64,000 nucleotides of DNA from Diphasiastrum complanatum (GCA_029204225.1 CM055111.1:29286340-29350339), one strand, 5' to 3'; shown: positions 22,630-33,177, counted from the stretch's first letter. Numbers and translations: made by a program. The notes: a model not told the origin generated them from the sequence alone.

Positions 22630-23926
22630 AATGGGAGCTTGTGGACCTTCCATCCAACAAGCACGCCATTGGTTGCAAGTGCATTTTTTGAGTCAAGTAT
22701 AATCAAGATGGCACAATTAACACGTAAAAGGCTAGGCTTTGTGCAAAGGGTTTTGCTCAAGTTTATGGACTTGATTATGAGGAGGATTTTGCTCCAGTTG
22801 CAAAGATGGTATCAATTAGAATCATAATTTCTATTGCTTTTTTTTTCAATTGGCAAGTTCTTCAACTAGATGTCTCTAATGCATTTTTTAAATGGATATT
22901 TAGAAGAAGAGATTTATATGGATCAACCTATTGGGTTCATCCATGACAAAGACAAAGTTTGCTTGCTCTTCAAAAGTCTATATGGACTAAAGCAAGCTCC
23001 AAGGTCATGGTATTCTCGACTTAACACCTTTCTTGAGTCACCAGGATTTAATCTAAGTAACTATGATCCTTCCTTATATGTCAAGTTTTTTGATAAAGAT
23101 ATTGTCATTCCTCTTATTTATGGTGATGAAATCATTCTGACAAGAAGTTGTATCAAGTTCGTTGAGGAAACCAAGATTGCACTTGGAAAAGAGTTCAAGA
23201 TGCAAGATCTTGAAAAAATTCACTACATATTAGGATTAGAGATTGACTTTCTTAAAGATAAAGCTTTTGTATGTCAATCCAAGTATGCTCTTTCAATGCT
23301 AAAAAAGTTCAAAATGTTAGATTGTAAGAGTATAGAAACTCCTATGGAGCAATGTAAAAGACCCTAACAAAGGTGATGAAAGATCCTTCATGGACATCAC
23401 TCTTTTTAGGAGACTTATAGGCTCCTTAATTTGGCTCATAGTAACTAGACTTGACATAAGCTTTAGTGTTCATAAGTTGAGCCAGGCTATGCAAAATTCT
23501 ACTATTTATCATTGGAAAATGGCCAAGAGAGTGCTTAGAAATATATTTTCAACTTTTGATTATGGTTTATTGTATAAAAGTAAAGATCTTTCTATAGCTG
23601 GTTATTCTGACTCGGATTTTGCAAGTGATAGAGCATATAAAAAATCTACAAGTGCTTATGTCATATATCTTGGAGGAAACTTGATATCTTGGCTTTCCAA
23701 AAAGCAAGATACTGTATCACTCTCATCATGTGAAGCTGAGTTTAAGGCACTCACTACAACAACAAAGGAAGTGCTTTGGATCAAGAGGTTGCTAGTGGAG
23801 CTAAAGATAATCATGGAAGATGATCTACCTATGATCATATGTACCTGATATTCCATGCAAGGAGCAAACATATTCCATGCAAGGAGCAAACATATTGAAG
23901 TTGCACATCACTTCGTAAGAGAGAGG
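22630..23926 (+). pseudogene. Element D: copia RT and RNase H, truncated by element E
   Basis: Integrase is missing between protease and RT. RT fragments begin at about 22715 across frames (GFAQVYGLDYEEDFAPVAKM), then FLNGYLEEEIYMDQP, SLYGLKQAPRSWYSRL, the active-site position reading YGDEIILT in place of YVDDIILT, YILGLEIDFLKDK and the RNase H domain (GYSDSDFASD, SLSSCEAEFKALT). The last recognisable codons, ARSKHIEVAHHFVRERC, run straight into TGTGAAAATT of the E LTR at 23927. The V-to-G and D-to-E changes would kill the RT. Confidence 0.88.
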
Positions 23927-24583
23927 TGTGAAAATTGTCAACATTTCCTAGCTAGTTTGAGGCCTAAATTGACAATTTTTGTACATAGTTTTAGATCTAA
24001 CCTTTCACACATGTGAAAGAGGCCTAGATACTTTTATTTTAGTATACATTTCTTGTTGAAGAAGTCTCAAACTTCAGGACCTTCGAAATGACACCAAAAT
24101 CATGTTATTTGGACATATAGGCCAAAATTGGCTATTTTAGGCTACTGGTTTCCTGAAATTGGGTCCTAAGTTCTAGAGAGAGAGGAGAGAGAGTCATCTC
24201 TCTCACCTATATTAGGCTGAAATTCATAGAGAACAGGCTGGAGAAACTTATTGTATTGTTGAGAGAGATCAATAGATCATTGTCACAGTTTCTTCCTCCA
24301 TTGAGAGCATTGCTTTATGTATTGTCTTCAAGCTTTTGTGTATGATCTTAAGAGGTTTCCAAAAGAGGTAGGCTGCTGTTGTAGGGCTGGTATGCTGTTG
24401 TTTTTGGCTGCTATCAGTACCTTTTATTAGTTTCTTTTGTCTCTTGACTGCTTTGTCAAGTTCATGTGTATCAAAGGTAGCATTAGGATGCTTTGCCATT
24501 TCTAGCTTTTGTAGCTTGTTGTGCAAAGATCTTAGCCAAGTATTTTGGGAGTTTGGATCCATTCAAGATCCACTTTTTTCACA
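23927..24583 (+). repeat. 5' LTR of element E
   Basis: It runs from TGTGAAAATTG to TTTTTTCACA (657 bp) and is followed immediately by the PBS. It carries TTTCACACATGTGAAA at 24003-24018. It interrupts the RNase H codons of D. Confidence 0.8.
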
Positions 24584-24597
24584 TGGTATCAGAGCTG
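24584..24597 (+). promoter_or_regulatory. Primer-binding site of E
   Basis: TGGTATCAGAGCTG lies at the LTR edge, with iMet tRNA 3'-end complementarity. Confidence 0.85.
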
Positions 24598-25238
24598 GCT
24601 GGCTATTATTTATAGTAAGATTTCCATTTATGGTGATATTTGGATGTTTGATCAAGTTCTAGCATGATTATGCATTGCATTGTTGATCAAATCTTACTAA
24701 CCTTTGTTTGTTGAGTTGAACTTGTGGATCAAAAAAATATTTCAGGTCTATTGAAGATCAGAGGCTGAGAAGAAGCTATTTTGAATCAGATCATAACATC
24801 TAATCATTTGTTGATTGTGAGGCTTGTGCATATTCAATATTAACAATGTTCTGTTCAATCTATTGTTGACAATCTCCACTTCTGTGGATGAACACTCTCC
24901 TTAAGTGGATGAACCTTCTCCTTAAGTGGATGACAAATACTCTTTGAGTGATTTTGTATTTCTCCAAAAGGTTGAGCAAAGCTCCCACTTGGATGAAAGA
25001 TCCCCTTTTGGGTGAACAGATTGTCAACAATATTTTGCATAAATTTGGTGTACTTTGTTGAGCATGTAAGTAACTCTCCTTATGTAATTTGATTGCAGCA
25101 TTTGTTGGAAGGTTTCAACCATTATGCAAATGTTTTTTCAGGTTCTTAACAGATTGAGGAACATTCTCATGTGAAGTGATCTTAAATCTACATCTAAACA
25201 CCAAGATTTGACAAACTAGTGAAGCTAGTCTTGTGATT
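24598..25238 (+). mobile_element. Leader of E, left of the B insertion
   Basis: Non-coding. It contains a short tandem repeat, CTCCTTAAGTGGATGAAC-type, at about 24895-24935. It ends with TGATT (25234-25238), the target duplication of B; the leader resumes at 30729. Confidence 0.75.
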
Positions 25239-25891
25239 TGTGAGAGATTTCAACTAGTTTAGTCTAGTTTAGTCACATTTTGGTAAATTGTCAATAAGAG
25301 GCCAAAACTCATTTTAGACTTAGAGATAAACTTTTGAAGTTATATTAGTTTAAAATACATTCAATAAACACTTTTGGAAAGTGTGGGAAAGTTGGTAGTC
25401 GAGTTTGAGAGAGATTCAAATTTGAACGTTGGGTACATTGAATCTAGACCCAAAAATAGTAGGGTTTACATTTTGGAGGGAAAGCCAAGTGGCCAAATAG
25501 GGTTTTGAAACTCTATAAAAGTATGTAACTCGTGGAGAGACACATCTTCTCTCTTATCTCTCTCATTTCATCATTATACATGGTTCTCTTTGGGTTCTAC
25601 TACTCATTGGTGCACTATCTTGGTGTTATCTTGCAATTCTATGTGTAGAATGATCATTTATTGCTATTTTCGGTTTCACACGTGTGAAATACAATAGGTT
25701 ACTTTAATTGTATGGACAGCAAACCTATTTTATGTTTTGGTTCATGTTTGATCAATATCTCTTAGAGTTTGCATCTCATTTTGTATGTAGATGCTGATTT
25801 TTCTACATTGGCAGGATTGTTGGTTTGCTCCTTATTGTAACCAAAGATTTGGGACATGGATTGGATCTTGAATGATGTGAAATCCTTCACA
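25239..25891 (+). repeat. 5' LTR of element B
   Basis: It contains a TATAAAA box at about 25514-25520 and the perfect 16-bp palindrome TTTCACACGTGTGAAA at 25674-25689. TG and CA termini are intact. Confidence 0.95.
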
Positions 25892-25903
25892 TGGTATCAG
25901 AGC
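25892..25903 (+). promoter_or_regulatory. Primer-binding site of B
   Basis: TGGTATCAGAGC immediately follows the 5' LTR and is the initiator-Met tRNA type. Confidence 0.92.
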
Positions 25904-26492
25904 TCTTGTGTTTCAGGTTATGAAAGGATCAACCATCTTTAGCAAGGATTTGGAGGAGTTACCAATGCTAGAGCATGCTAGATTGATCTCTACTCAAAAA
26001 TTAGCATTTTTGCATGTGTAGAATTGATCTGTTGTAGGTCAAAACTCAATATAGGGTTATATACTTGTTCAATTCTGATTTCACACTTGGCTTACTGGAA
26101 TTAGATGATTTTTGGTGCATTAGGAAGGTCTCATTGGAGTCTACAAGAAGATATACCAACTTTCTAAAAATTGCATGTAGAATTTGAGATATTCAATTTT
26201 TTGTGATTTTGTCAAAACCCTAATTTTGATTGGATCTCTAGTTTGTGAGGTTGCTGAAATTCATTCGAGTGTGTTTCAATCTTAGGAAGTGGCAAGAATC
26301 ATTATATTGAGGATAGATCATAGGTTGATCAAGATTTCACTATTCTATGTGTTGATTTTCTAGTTAGAAGTGCTAGAAGAAATTTGAGAGGTTCCATATC
26401 TTTGTGATTTCTTCTTGAGTTCATTTTTTGACATTCAAGAGAGTGCTTTGTGCATTGGAACAGGTTGAAAGAGAAGATCAGGTCACTTCAAC

Positions 26493-28577
26493 ATGACTAC
26501 AAGTGGTGGATTTATGCTGGAGAGCAATGATAGTCTTACCTCAATCAACTATTCTACTTGGAAGGTGAGGATGGAGTCCTTATTGGAGATGAATGAGTTG
26601 ATGGAGATCGTTGTAGGTTTGGAGGAGAGACCAACAACTCAACAAGATCAAATGAGGTATGACAAGAGAGCAAAGAAATCTCTACACATGATCAAGATGA
26701 ATGTTTCCAATGAACTTCTCAAGGAAGTTGGTAAGTGCACATCATCTTTGGAGACTTGGGAAGCTTTGAAGAAGCTTTATGAATCCAAGTCTACATCAAG
26801 AGTGCTTACTCTTAGGAGGAAAATCTTTCAAAGTTTGCAAAAGAAGGAAGAGAGTACTCAAGCTTTTGTTTTGAGGGTTAAGGCATTCAATGATGAGTTA
26901 GCATGTATTGATGAAAGCATTAAGGAGGTAGAACTTGTTCAAATTATACTTAATGGCTTGCTGGATGATCATGCTAATCTTGTTCAAAGTTTTGCTATTC
27001 AAAAGACTTTGCCAAGTATTGTGGATTTTCAAGAGATCTTGGTGAATGAGGAGTATAGGCTTCAATCAAGAGGACGTGGATCTACATCGACATCTCATTA
27101 TGAAGAGGATGCTATGTTCATCAAAGGCAAGTTCAAGGGCAAAGGCAAAGACAAGTGGTCTAAAGGGCAAGATCAAGGTGAGACTTCTTCTTTTGGCAAA
27201 AAGAAAGATAAGTCTAAGTTGAAATGCTTTTATTGTGGAATCAAAGGGCATTTTGCTAATGAATGTTTGAAGAAGCAAAGAGATGAAGGTAGCAAGCAAA
27301 TCAACTTTACTACTAATGATGAGGATCTAGGTGGTGGTGATTCTCTTTTGATGTGTTCTTCAAGTCCAATATCAAGTGAAGGTGACAAAGATTCATGGTG
27401 GATTGATAGTGGAGCTAGTTCACACATGACCAGTCACAAGGAGTTCTTTACTTCTTTGGTCACTTATGATGGAGCCAAGAAAGCAATTCACATGGCCAAT
27501 GGTGGTGAGTGTGTGATTGAAGGTATTGGTTCAATTCCTATTTGTCTCTCTACTAATAGGAAAGCAAGACTTGATGGTGTTCTTTACATTCCTTCACTTT
27601 CAAAGAATTTGCTAAGTGTTGGTCAAATGATAAAGAAAGGATACATGGTAAAGTTTGGGGGTGATGCTTGCTTCATTACAAAGGAAGAAATCTTGGTTGC
27701 TAGGGGCAATAAACAAGGTAGACTTTTCAAGCTTGATGCTTTTGTTATGGCTAACAAAAACGATGGAATGGAAAAGGAGATTGGTCTCAACTTTCCAAAG
27801 TTACCTTTTAGCATCAATAAGATTGGTGGATCTTATGCAAAGTCTAACAAGCTTCCTTATGCTAGATCTAGGTCAAGATCTAATATGCTTCTTGGAGATG
27901 TTCATCTTTGTGCTAACTTGGCTAGTCTTGAGGATAATGATGGTGTTTCAATGGTTCTTCATGGCAAGTGCAAGCATGCAAAAGGTAAGGAAAGAGCTAA
28001 CTTCATCAATGGAGGTGAAGGTTCTTCCTTGGAAAAGATTGTTGTTAATGATTTCTTTGATCCTATGTCAAAAGATGTTGCTAGGTGCATGCATGAAGGA
28101 GGTGGTTCTTCTAAATTCTTTTGTGATGAGTCCAAGAAAGTCATTTTTCCAGCAAGTGGAGTCACATGTCTTCATAAAGAGAGTAGATCAAATGGTTCTA
28201 TCAAGAGACTTAGTGAGGGAGATAGTTACAAGTCAAGAAGAAGAGAAGTATGCGAAGAGTTCAAAGTAGGATGTACTTTGAATGATGTCATTGTGAATGA
28301 TAGTGAGGAGGAATCATTATCATGTGAGTCATTACCTAAAATATTGAGTAGAAGTTCTTGTTTGAAAAAAGAGAGTACTTCAATCATCCTTATGTTGAAG
28401 GAACTAATCATATTTCTCATGGCTTCTAATGTTTTTGAGGTTTCTACTTCTTATGATGCAATCATTAGAGGGAGTCTTATGAAGGAAAGAGCAATGGAAG
28501 ATTGGTTCTTGGGAAGATCCAAGGCATGGATCTCACATCTCTTCATCAACTCAAAGGATTCTATGATTGTGAATTGA
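26493..28577 (+). CDS. Element B ORF1: gag-protease with non-canonical C-terminal half
   Basis: It is an intact frame of 694 codons. Residues 1-195 are copia gag (STWKVRMESLLEMNE, YESKSTSRVLTLRRK, LNGLLDDHANLVQS). Residues 210-245 are a Lys/Gly linker. The zinc knuckle CFYCGIKGHFANEC spans 245-258, with all C/C/H/C residues present. The protease has WWIDSGASSHM (DSG at 305-307). Residues 365-425 are the pre-integrase segment (YIPSLSKNLLSVGQM, LFKLDAFVM). The LWHRRLGH and DDE integrase expected next is absent. Instead residues 426-694 are unrecognised (INKIGGSYAKSNKLPYARSR, KKVIFPASGVTCLHKESR). Element E shares that part in the same place. Its end overlaps ORF2 in another frame by 76 nt. Confidence 0.85.
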   Translation: MTTSGGFMLESNDSLTSINYSTWKVRMESLLEMNELMEIVVGLEERPTTQQDQMRYDKRAKKSLHMIKMNVSNELLKEVGKCTSSLETWEALKKLYESKSTSRVLTLRRKIFQSLQKKEESTQAFVLRVKAFNDELACIDESIKEVELVQIILNGLLDDHANLVQSFAIQKTLPSIVDFQEILVNEEYRLQSRGRGSTSTSHYEEDAMFIKGKFKGKGKDKWSKGQDQGETSSFGKKKDKSKLKCFYCGIKGHFANECLKKQRDEGSKQINFTTNDEDLGGGDSLLMCSSSPISSEGDKDSWWIDSGASSHMTSHKEFFTSLVTYDGAKKAIHMANGGECVIEGIGSIPICLSTNRKARLDGVLYIPSLSKNLLSVGQMIKKGYMVKFGGDACFITKEEILVARGNKQGRLFKLDAFVMANKNDGMEKEIGLNFPKLPFSINKIGGSYAKSNKLPYARSRSRSNMLLGDVHLCANLASLEDNDGVSMVLHGKCKHAKGKERANFINGGEGSSLEKIVVNDFFDPMSKDVARCMHEGGGSSKFFCDESKKVIFPASGVTCLHKESRSNGSIKRLSEGDSYKSRRREVCEEFKVGCTLNDVIVNDSEEESLSCESLPKILSRSSCLKKESTSIILMLKELIIFLMASNVFEVSTSYDAIIRGSLMKERAMEDWFLGRSKAWISHLFINSKDSMIVN

Positions 28578-30079
28578 TCACTCATGATCGAGATGGCAAA
28601 AGGTTGGTTGGAGAAGACTACATGGAGAAAATCGAGAGGCAATTTCTTCAAGGCAAGGGAGATCTCATTGGTGAGCTTATTGAGGTTTGTTATGGACTCA
28701 AGAGGTCTGGATTTCTTAGGTTTGATACTCATCTTCACCTACTCTACTTCATGTTGGATGGAAAGTTTGGAATCTATCTTTTGATTTATGATGGTGACAT
28801 TGGTGACATTGTTTTCACTAACCTTTGTGGAAATTCGAGATCAAGCATTGATGAGTTCTTGTTGGATATTGATCATATGTTTGAGAGAGAGTATTTTCAG
28901 AGGTACAGGTCTGAAGATATTCATATCTTTGATATCTTTGATGATCAAGAGAAAGGTAAGCAAGTGGAAGCGACACACTTTGCTTTACTCACATGTTTTG
29001 GAGAATTTTCTTGTGTAGATGATGCTATGCAAGTGGATATTGGTTCTCATGGTTTTCATACTGGAAAAGCAAGTAATGTTTCTGGAAAACAAAGTTTGTT
29101 CAATGACTTTGATGGTCAAGAGGAAGATCAAGAGGTTGGTCTCAAAGGGCTTCAACAACACAAAAGGAAAGGTGGCAATTTGGAGCTAGTCAAGAGCATC
29201 AAAGGAGAGGTAATTGGCAAAGATGTTATGGATATGTTTTTGCAGCTTATTGAAGACTCAAGTAAGGTCAAAGGAACAGCAAGGAAGTGTTGTTCAGGTT
29301 TACTTTACTTGTTCTATCTCATGTTTGAGCTATTTCATGTGGATGTGTGCAAATTGTCAAGATATGGACAAACTAGCTACATTGTCTTGCAATATCTTAT
29401 TGTTGGAGTTGTACTAGCATTCTTGGCTGGTTTTGCTGATAGAAATGAAGTTATTGGAGGTTCATTATGTCACTCATCCATGATCAAGTTCTCAAGTGTT
29501 GAGCTACTTGGTGCCAATACTTGGAGATTGTCAATTTTTGGTGAATTCATGGTCATTTTCTTGTGTCAAGTAGATCTTGAAGATGGACTAGTGCAACCTA
29601 CTTGGTTTATGGAGTCATGTGGTGCTGAATTTGCATTATTAATGTACTCACCTACTCATGGATTTTCAAGATTTGATGGTTTCTTGTGGCAAGATGGAGA
29701 TGGAGGCTCATTCATGGAGTTTTATGGTGGAGACATATCAAGAAAGGACAAAGTTGGAGGACACAAGCAAGCAAATGGTCATCACTCACATTTATTGTTT
29801 GGTTGCTGTAATTTTTCAGAGAATACAAAGTTTGAAACATGGAGGAATCATTTCATTCACATTCTATTTGGTTCTTCATGTTCTAGTTATATCTTGATGT
29901 GCAAAATTGATGTAAGAAATAGTGAAGCATCCAATTTGGACACTATTCTCTATATCAATTATGAAAGATACTTTAGAACCTTAGAAAGAAGATCCATACT
30001 TAGGATGGAGATCATTCTAAAGTTGGATCAAAGTTCTATTGTCAAAACTATGCCAAAACTAGTTGAAGAGGGAGTGTGA
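28502..30079 (+). CDS. Element B ORF2: RT relic plus unrecognised segment
   Basis: 525 codons are open, in the -1 frame relative to ORF1. Residues 60-132 are a scrambled copia RT (EVCYGLKRSG, LRFDTHLHLLYFMLDGK, VFTNLCGNSRSSIDEFLLDI). The active site YVDD has become IYDGDIGDI, so polymerase activity is very unlikely. Residues 150-480 match no family I know but are shared with element A (QSLFNDFDGQEEDQEVGLKG, LELVKSIKGEVIGK, LLYLFYLMFELFHVDVCKLS). A hydrophobic stretch at 291-312 could span a membrane. Residues 505-525 keep a stub of RNase H (KLDQSSIVK) and end VEEGV, the stop lying inside the 3' LTR. The start codon is uncertain; frameshifting from ORF1 is possible. Confidence 0.6.
   Translation: MVLGKIQGMDLTSLHQLKGFYDCELITHDRDGKRLVGEDYMEKIERQFLQGKGDLIGELIEVCYGLKRSGFLRFDTHLHLLYFMLDGKFGIYLLIYDGDIGDIVFTNLCGNSRSSIDEFLLDIDHMFEREYFQRYRSEDIHIFDIFDDQEKGKQVEATHFALLTCFGEFSCVDDAMQVDIGSHGFHTGKASNVSGKQSLFNDFDGQEEDQEVGLKGLQQHKRKGGNLELVKSIKGEVIGKDVMDMFLQLIEDSSKVKGTARKCCSGLLYLFYLMFELFHVDVCKLSRYGQTSYIVLQYLIVGVVLAFLAGFADRNEVIGGSLCHSSMIKFSSVELLGANTWRLSIFGEFMVIFLCQVDLEDGLVQPTWFMESCGAEFALLMYSPTHGFSRFDGFLWQDGDGGSFMEFYGGDISRKDKVGGHKQANGHHSHLLFGCCNFSENTKFETWRNHFIHILFGSSCSSYILMCKIDVRNSEASNLDTILYINYERYFRTLERRSILRMEIILKLDQSSIVKTMPKLVEEGV
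30062..30074 (+). promoter_or_regulatory. Polypurine tract of B
   Basis: GTTGAAGAGGGAG abuts the 3' LTR. The same bases encode the end of ORF2 (VEEGV). The arrangement is identical in element A. Confidence 0.85.
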
Positions 30080-30728
30080 GAGATTTCAACTAGTTTAGTC
30101 TAGTTTAGTCACATTTTGGTAAATTGTCAATAAGAGGCCAAAACTCATTTTAGACTTAGAAATAAACTTTTTGAAGTCATATTAGTTTAAAATACATTCA
30201 ATAAACACTTTTGGAAAGTGTGGGAAAGTTGGTAGTCGAGTTTGAGAGAGATTCAAATTTGAACTTTGGGTACATTGAATCTAGACCCAAAAATAGTAGG
30301 GTTTACATTTTGGAGGGAAAGCCAAGTGGCCAAATAGGGTTTGGAAACTCTATAAAAGGACGTAACTCATGGAGAGACACATCTTCTCTCTTCTCTCTCT
30401 CATTTCATCATTATACATGGTTCTCTTTGGGTTCTACTACTCATTGGTGCACTATCTTGGTGTTATCTTGCAATTCTATGTGTAGAATGATCATTTATTG
30501 CTATTTTCGGTTCCACACGTGTGAAATACAGTAGGGTACTGTAATTGTACGGACAGCAAACATATTTTATGTTTTGGTTCATGTTTGATCAATATCTCTT
30601 AGAGTTTGCATCTCATTTTGTATGTAGATGCTGATTTTTCTACATTGGCAGGATTGTTGGTTTGCTCCTTATTGTAACCAAAGATTTGGGACATGGATTG
30701 GATCTTGAATGATGTGAAATCCTTCACA
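30075..30728 (+). repeat. 3' LTR of element B
   Basis: It is 654 bp, about 97.7% identical to the 5' copy by eye, and is followed by TGATT. Confidence 0.95.
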
Positions 30729-31203
30729 TGATTCACTAAGTGTGATTTTTCTTTCACCTCTAAAACTTGTACTTATCACTTGCTGGAGTTTATAAGCTTT
30801 TAGAAGTGTGGTTTTACAGGTTGATTCAATATCTTAGTGTGTTGATCATATGTTGATCAAGTTTGTTCAGTTCTAGGTATTCTTGGCAGCCTAGTCTTTT
30901 GTATTTTTTTAAGAATGCAAGTAACTCTTCACACCATAACTTGATTTGGTCACTTTCTGGAAAGTTTGAGAGCTTAAGCAAGACCGGTGTTCAAGTTGGT
31001 TTGAGTGTCTAATCCATTCTTAGTGTGTGCAAAGTGTTGCATGTGTTTTCAATCTTCCTTTCTATGCTTGGAAACCAGTTAGGTTCGAGATAGAAGTGTT
31101 TTAGGGTCCTAGATCTTCTGAAATCTCCTTATCCATAATTTGTTGAGAGGAAAGTGAGTGGTGCATTAGGACAGAGCCTAAAATTTGAAGAATCATTATA
31201 TTC
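30729..31203 (+). mobile_element. Leader of E, right of the B insertion
   Basis: It begins with the second TGATT and continues non-coding leader sequence up to the gag start of E. No feature inside. Confidence 0.7.
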
Positions 31204-33177
31204 ATGGCTTTCAATGGTGGGATCATGTTAGAAACTAATGATAGGCTGAGTTCATCAAACTACTCTACTTGGAAAGTGGGGATGGAATCCTTACTTGAGT
31301 TGAATGAACTTAGGGACATAGCTGCAGGAACTGAAGAGAGACCACCCACAGTTCAAGAGCAACAAAGGTCTGATAAGAAGGCTAAAAGGGCTCTTCATAT
31401 CATTAAAATGAATGTTACCAATGAACTTCTCAAGGAAGTTGGTAAAAGTCAAAGTGCAAGTGAGGCATGGAATGCCTTGAAGAAGCTCTTTGAATCTAAG
31501 TCCACATCTAGGGTATTGACCCTAAGGAGGCAAATATTTTCTAGTAGACAAAGAGAGGGAGAAAGTGCTCATGCATTTGTCTTGAGGGTTAAGTCCTTAA
31601 GTGATGATCTAGCATGCATTGATGAAAGCATAAAAGATGGTGAAATAGTCTAGGGTTATGTTGAATGGTTTGCTAGATGAACATGCTAACCTTGTGCAAA
31701 GTTTTGCCATTCAAAGAGTCTTGCCAAGTGTGGTTGACTTGCAAGAAATCTTATTGGCTGAAGAACATAGGTTGCAATCAAAGCTTGATGGTGCCTCCTT
31801 GCAAGGTGGAGGTGAAGAGGCTTTCTTCACAAAAGGCAAAGTCAAAGGCAAAGGTAAAGGCAAAGGGAAATGGTCCAAAAGTGGTAACTTGGATCATGAT
31901 GATCACTCTTCCTCCTCCTCTTCTACTTCTTTTAGAAAGAAAGATAAGTCAAAGTTCAAGTGCTTTTATTGTGGGATAAAAGGTCATTTTGCAAATGAAT
32001 GTCATAAGAAGCAAAGTAATGAAGGTGGCAAGCAAAGCAACTTTTGTACTTCTAATGAGGATCTAGATTCTTTTGATTCTCTCATGATGTGTTCTTCAAG
32101 TCTAATGTCAAGTGGAAGTGACAAGGATTCATGGTGGATAGATAGTGGATCTAGTTCACACATGACTAGTCACAAGAAGTTCTTTACTTCTTTGATCTCT
32201 TATGTTGGAACCAAGAAAGTGGTTCACATGCCAAATGGTGGTGAGTGTATGATCAAAGGTATTGGCTCAATTACTATTTGCCTTTATACTAATAGGAATG
32301 CAAGGCTTGATGATGTTCTTTACATTCCTTCACTTTCAAGGAATTTGCTAAGTGTTGGTCAAATGTTAAAAAAGGGTACAAGACAAAGTTTGTTGGGGAT
32401 GTTTGCTTCATTACTAAGGGAGATGTCTTGATTGCTAGGGGCAATAGACAAGGTAGACTTTACAAGCTTGATGCATTTGTTATGTCTAACAAGAGGAATG
32501 AAATGGATGTTGGTGGTTCTCTCAACTTTCAAAAGTCAATTCCTAGCATCAATAAGATTGGTAGATCTTATGCAAAGTCTAAAGAGCTTCCTTATTCTAG
32601 ATCTAGGTTGAGATCTAATGAGCTACTTGGAGATAGTTATTGTTGTGCTAACTTGGCAACTTTTGGTGAATCTATGATCAATGTTTTGGATCTATTGGAT
32701 CTTGAAGATGGACTAGTGCTACCTACTAGTCAAATGGAGTCATGTGGTACTAAATTAGTATCATGTTTGAACTCTTCTACTCATAGATTTCCAAGTCTTG
32801 GTGGCTCTTCAATGGAACTACATGGCAAGTGCAAAAATGAAAAAGGTAAGAAGAGAGCCAACTTCATCAATGGAGGTGATGAAAACTCTTATTTGAAAAT
32901 GGTTGTTGCTAATGACTTATTTACTCATTTGGAAAGAGATGGTGCTTTGAGCATGTTTGAAGAAAAAGTTTCTTTTGCATCTTTATGTGATAAGTCCAAG
33001 AAAGTCATTTGTGCAACAAGTGGTGTCACATGTATTCATAAAGAAAGTAGGTCAAAGGGTTCTATCATGAGACTTGGTGAGGAAGATCTCAAGTCAAAAG
33101 GGAGAGATGAATGTGAAGTGTTCAAAGTAAGATGTACTTTCATTAGGGAAGGTCCAAGCGCTATAGGCCCTTTGTAA
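31204..33177 (+). pseudogene. Element E: gag-protease with B-like non-canonical segment
   Basis: Gag starts MAFNGGIMLETNDRLSSSNY. A frame break occurs at 31651 inside the gag core. The zinc knuckle CFYCGIKGHFANEC and protease WWIDSGSSSHM are intact. Another frame slip at about 32380-32430 lies in the pre-integrase region. Then comes the segment shared with B ORF1 (INKIGRSYAKSKELPYSRSR, SGVTCIHKESRSKGSI), here with extra blocks (LDLEDGLVLPTSQMESCG) that in B occur in ORF2. No integrase, RT or 3' LTR follows; homology stops at about 33150. It is about as long as the gag-protease half of B, so the 3' half was lost by rearrangement. Confidence 0.85.

Larger units (their letters stand above)
25239..30728 (+). 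mobile_element. Element B: complete young non-autonomous copia-type LTR retrotransposon
   Basis: LTRs of 653 bp (25239-25891) and 654 bp (30075-30728) differ at about 15 positions by eye. Both start TGTGAGAG and end CCTTCACA. The 5-bp target duplication TGATT flanks the element. A PBS follows the 5' LTR, and a purine-rich GTTGAAGAGGGAG precedes the 3' LTR. The interior holds two long overlapping frames: gag-protease, and a frame with RT and RNase H relics around an unknown segment. Integrase is absent. It sits in the leader of E. Mobilisation would need pol proteins from a relative. Confidence 0.92.
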
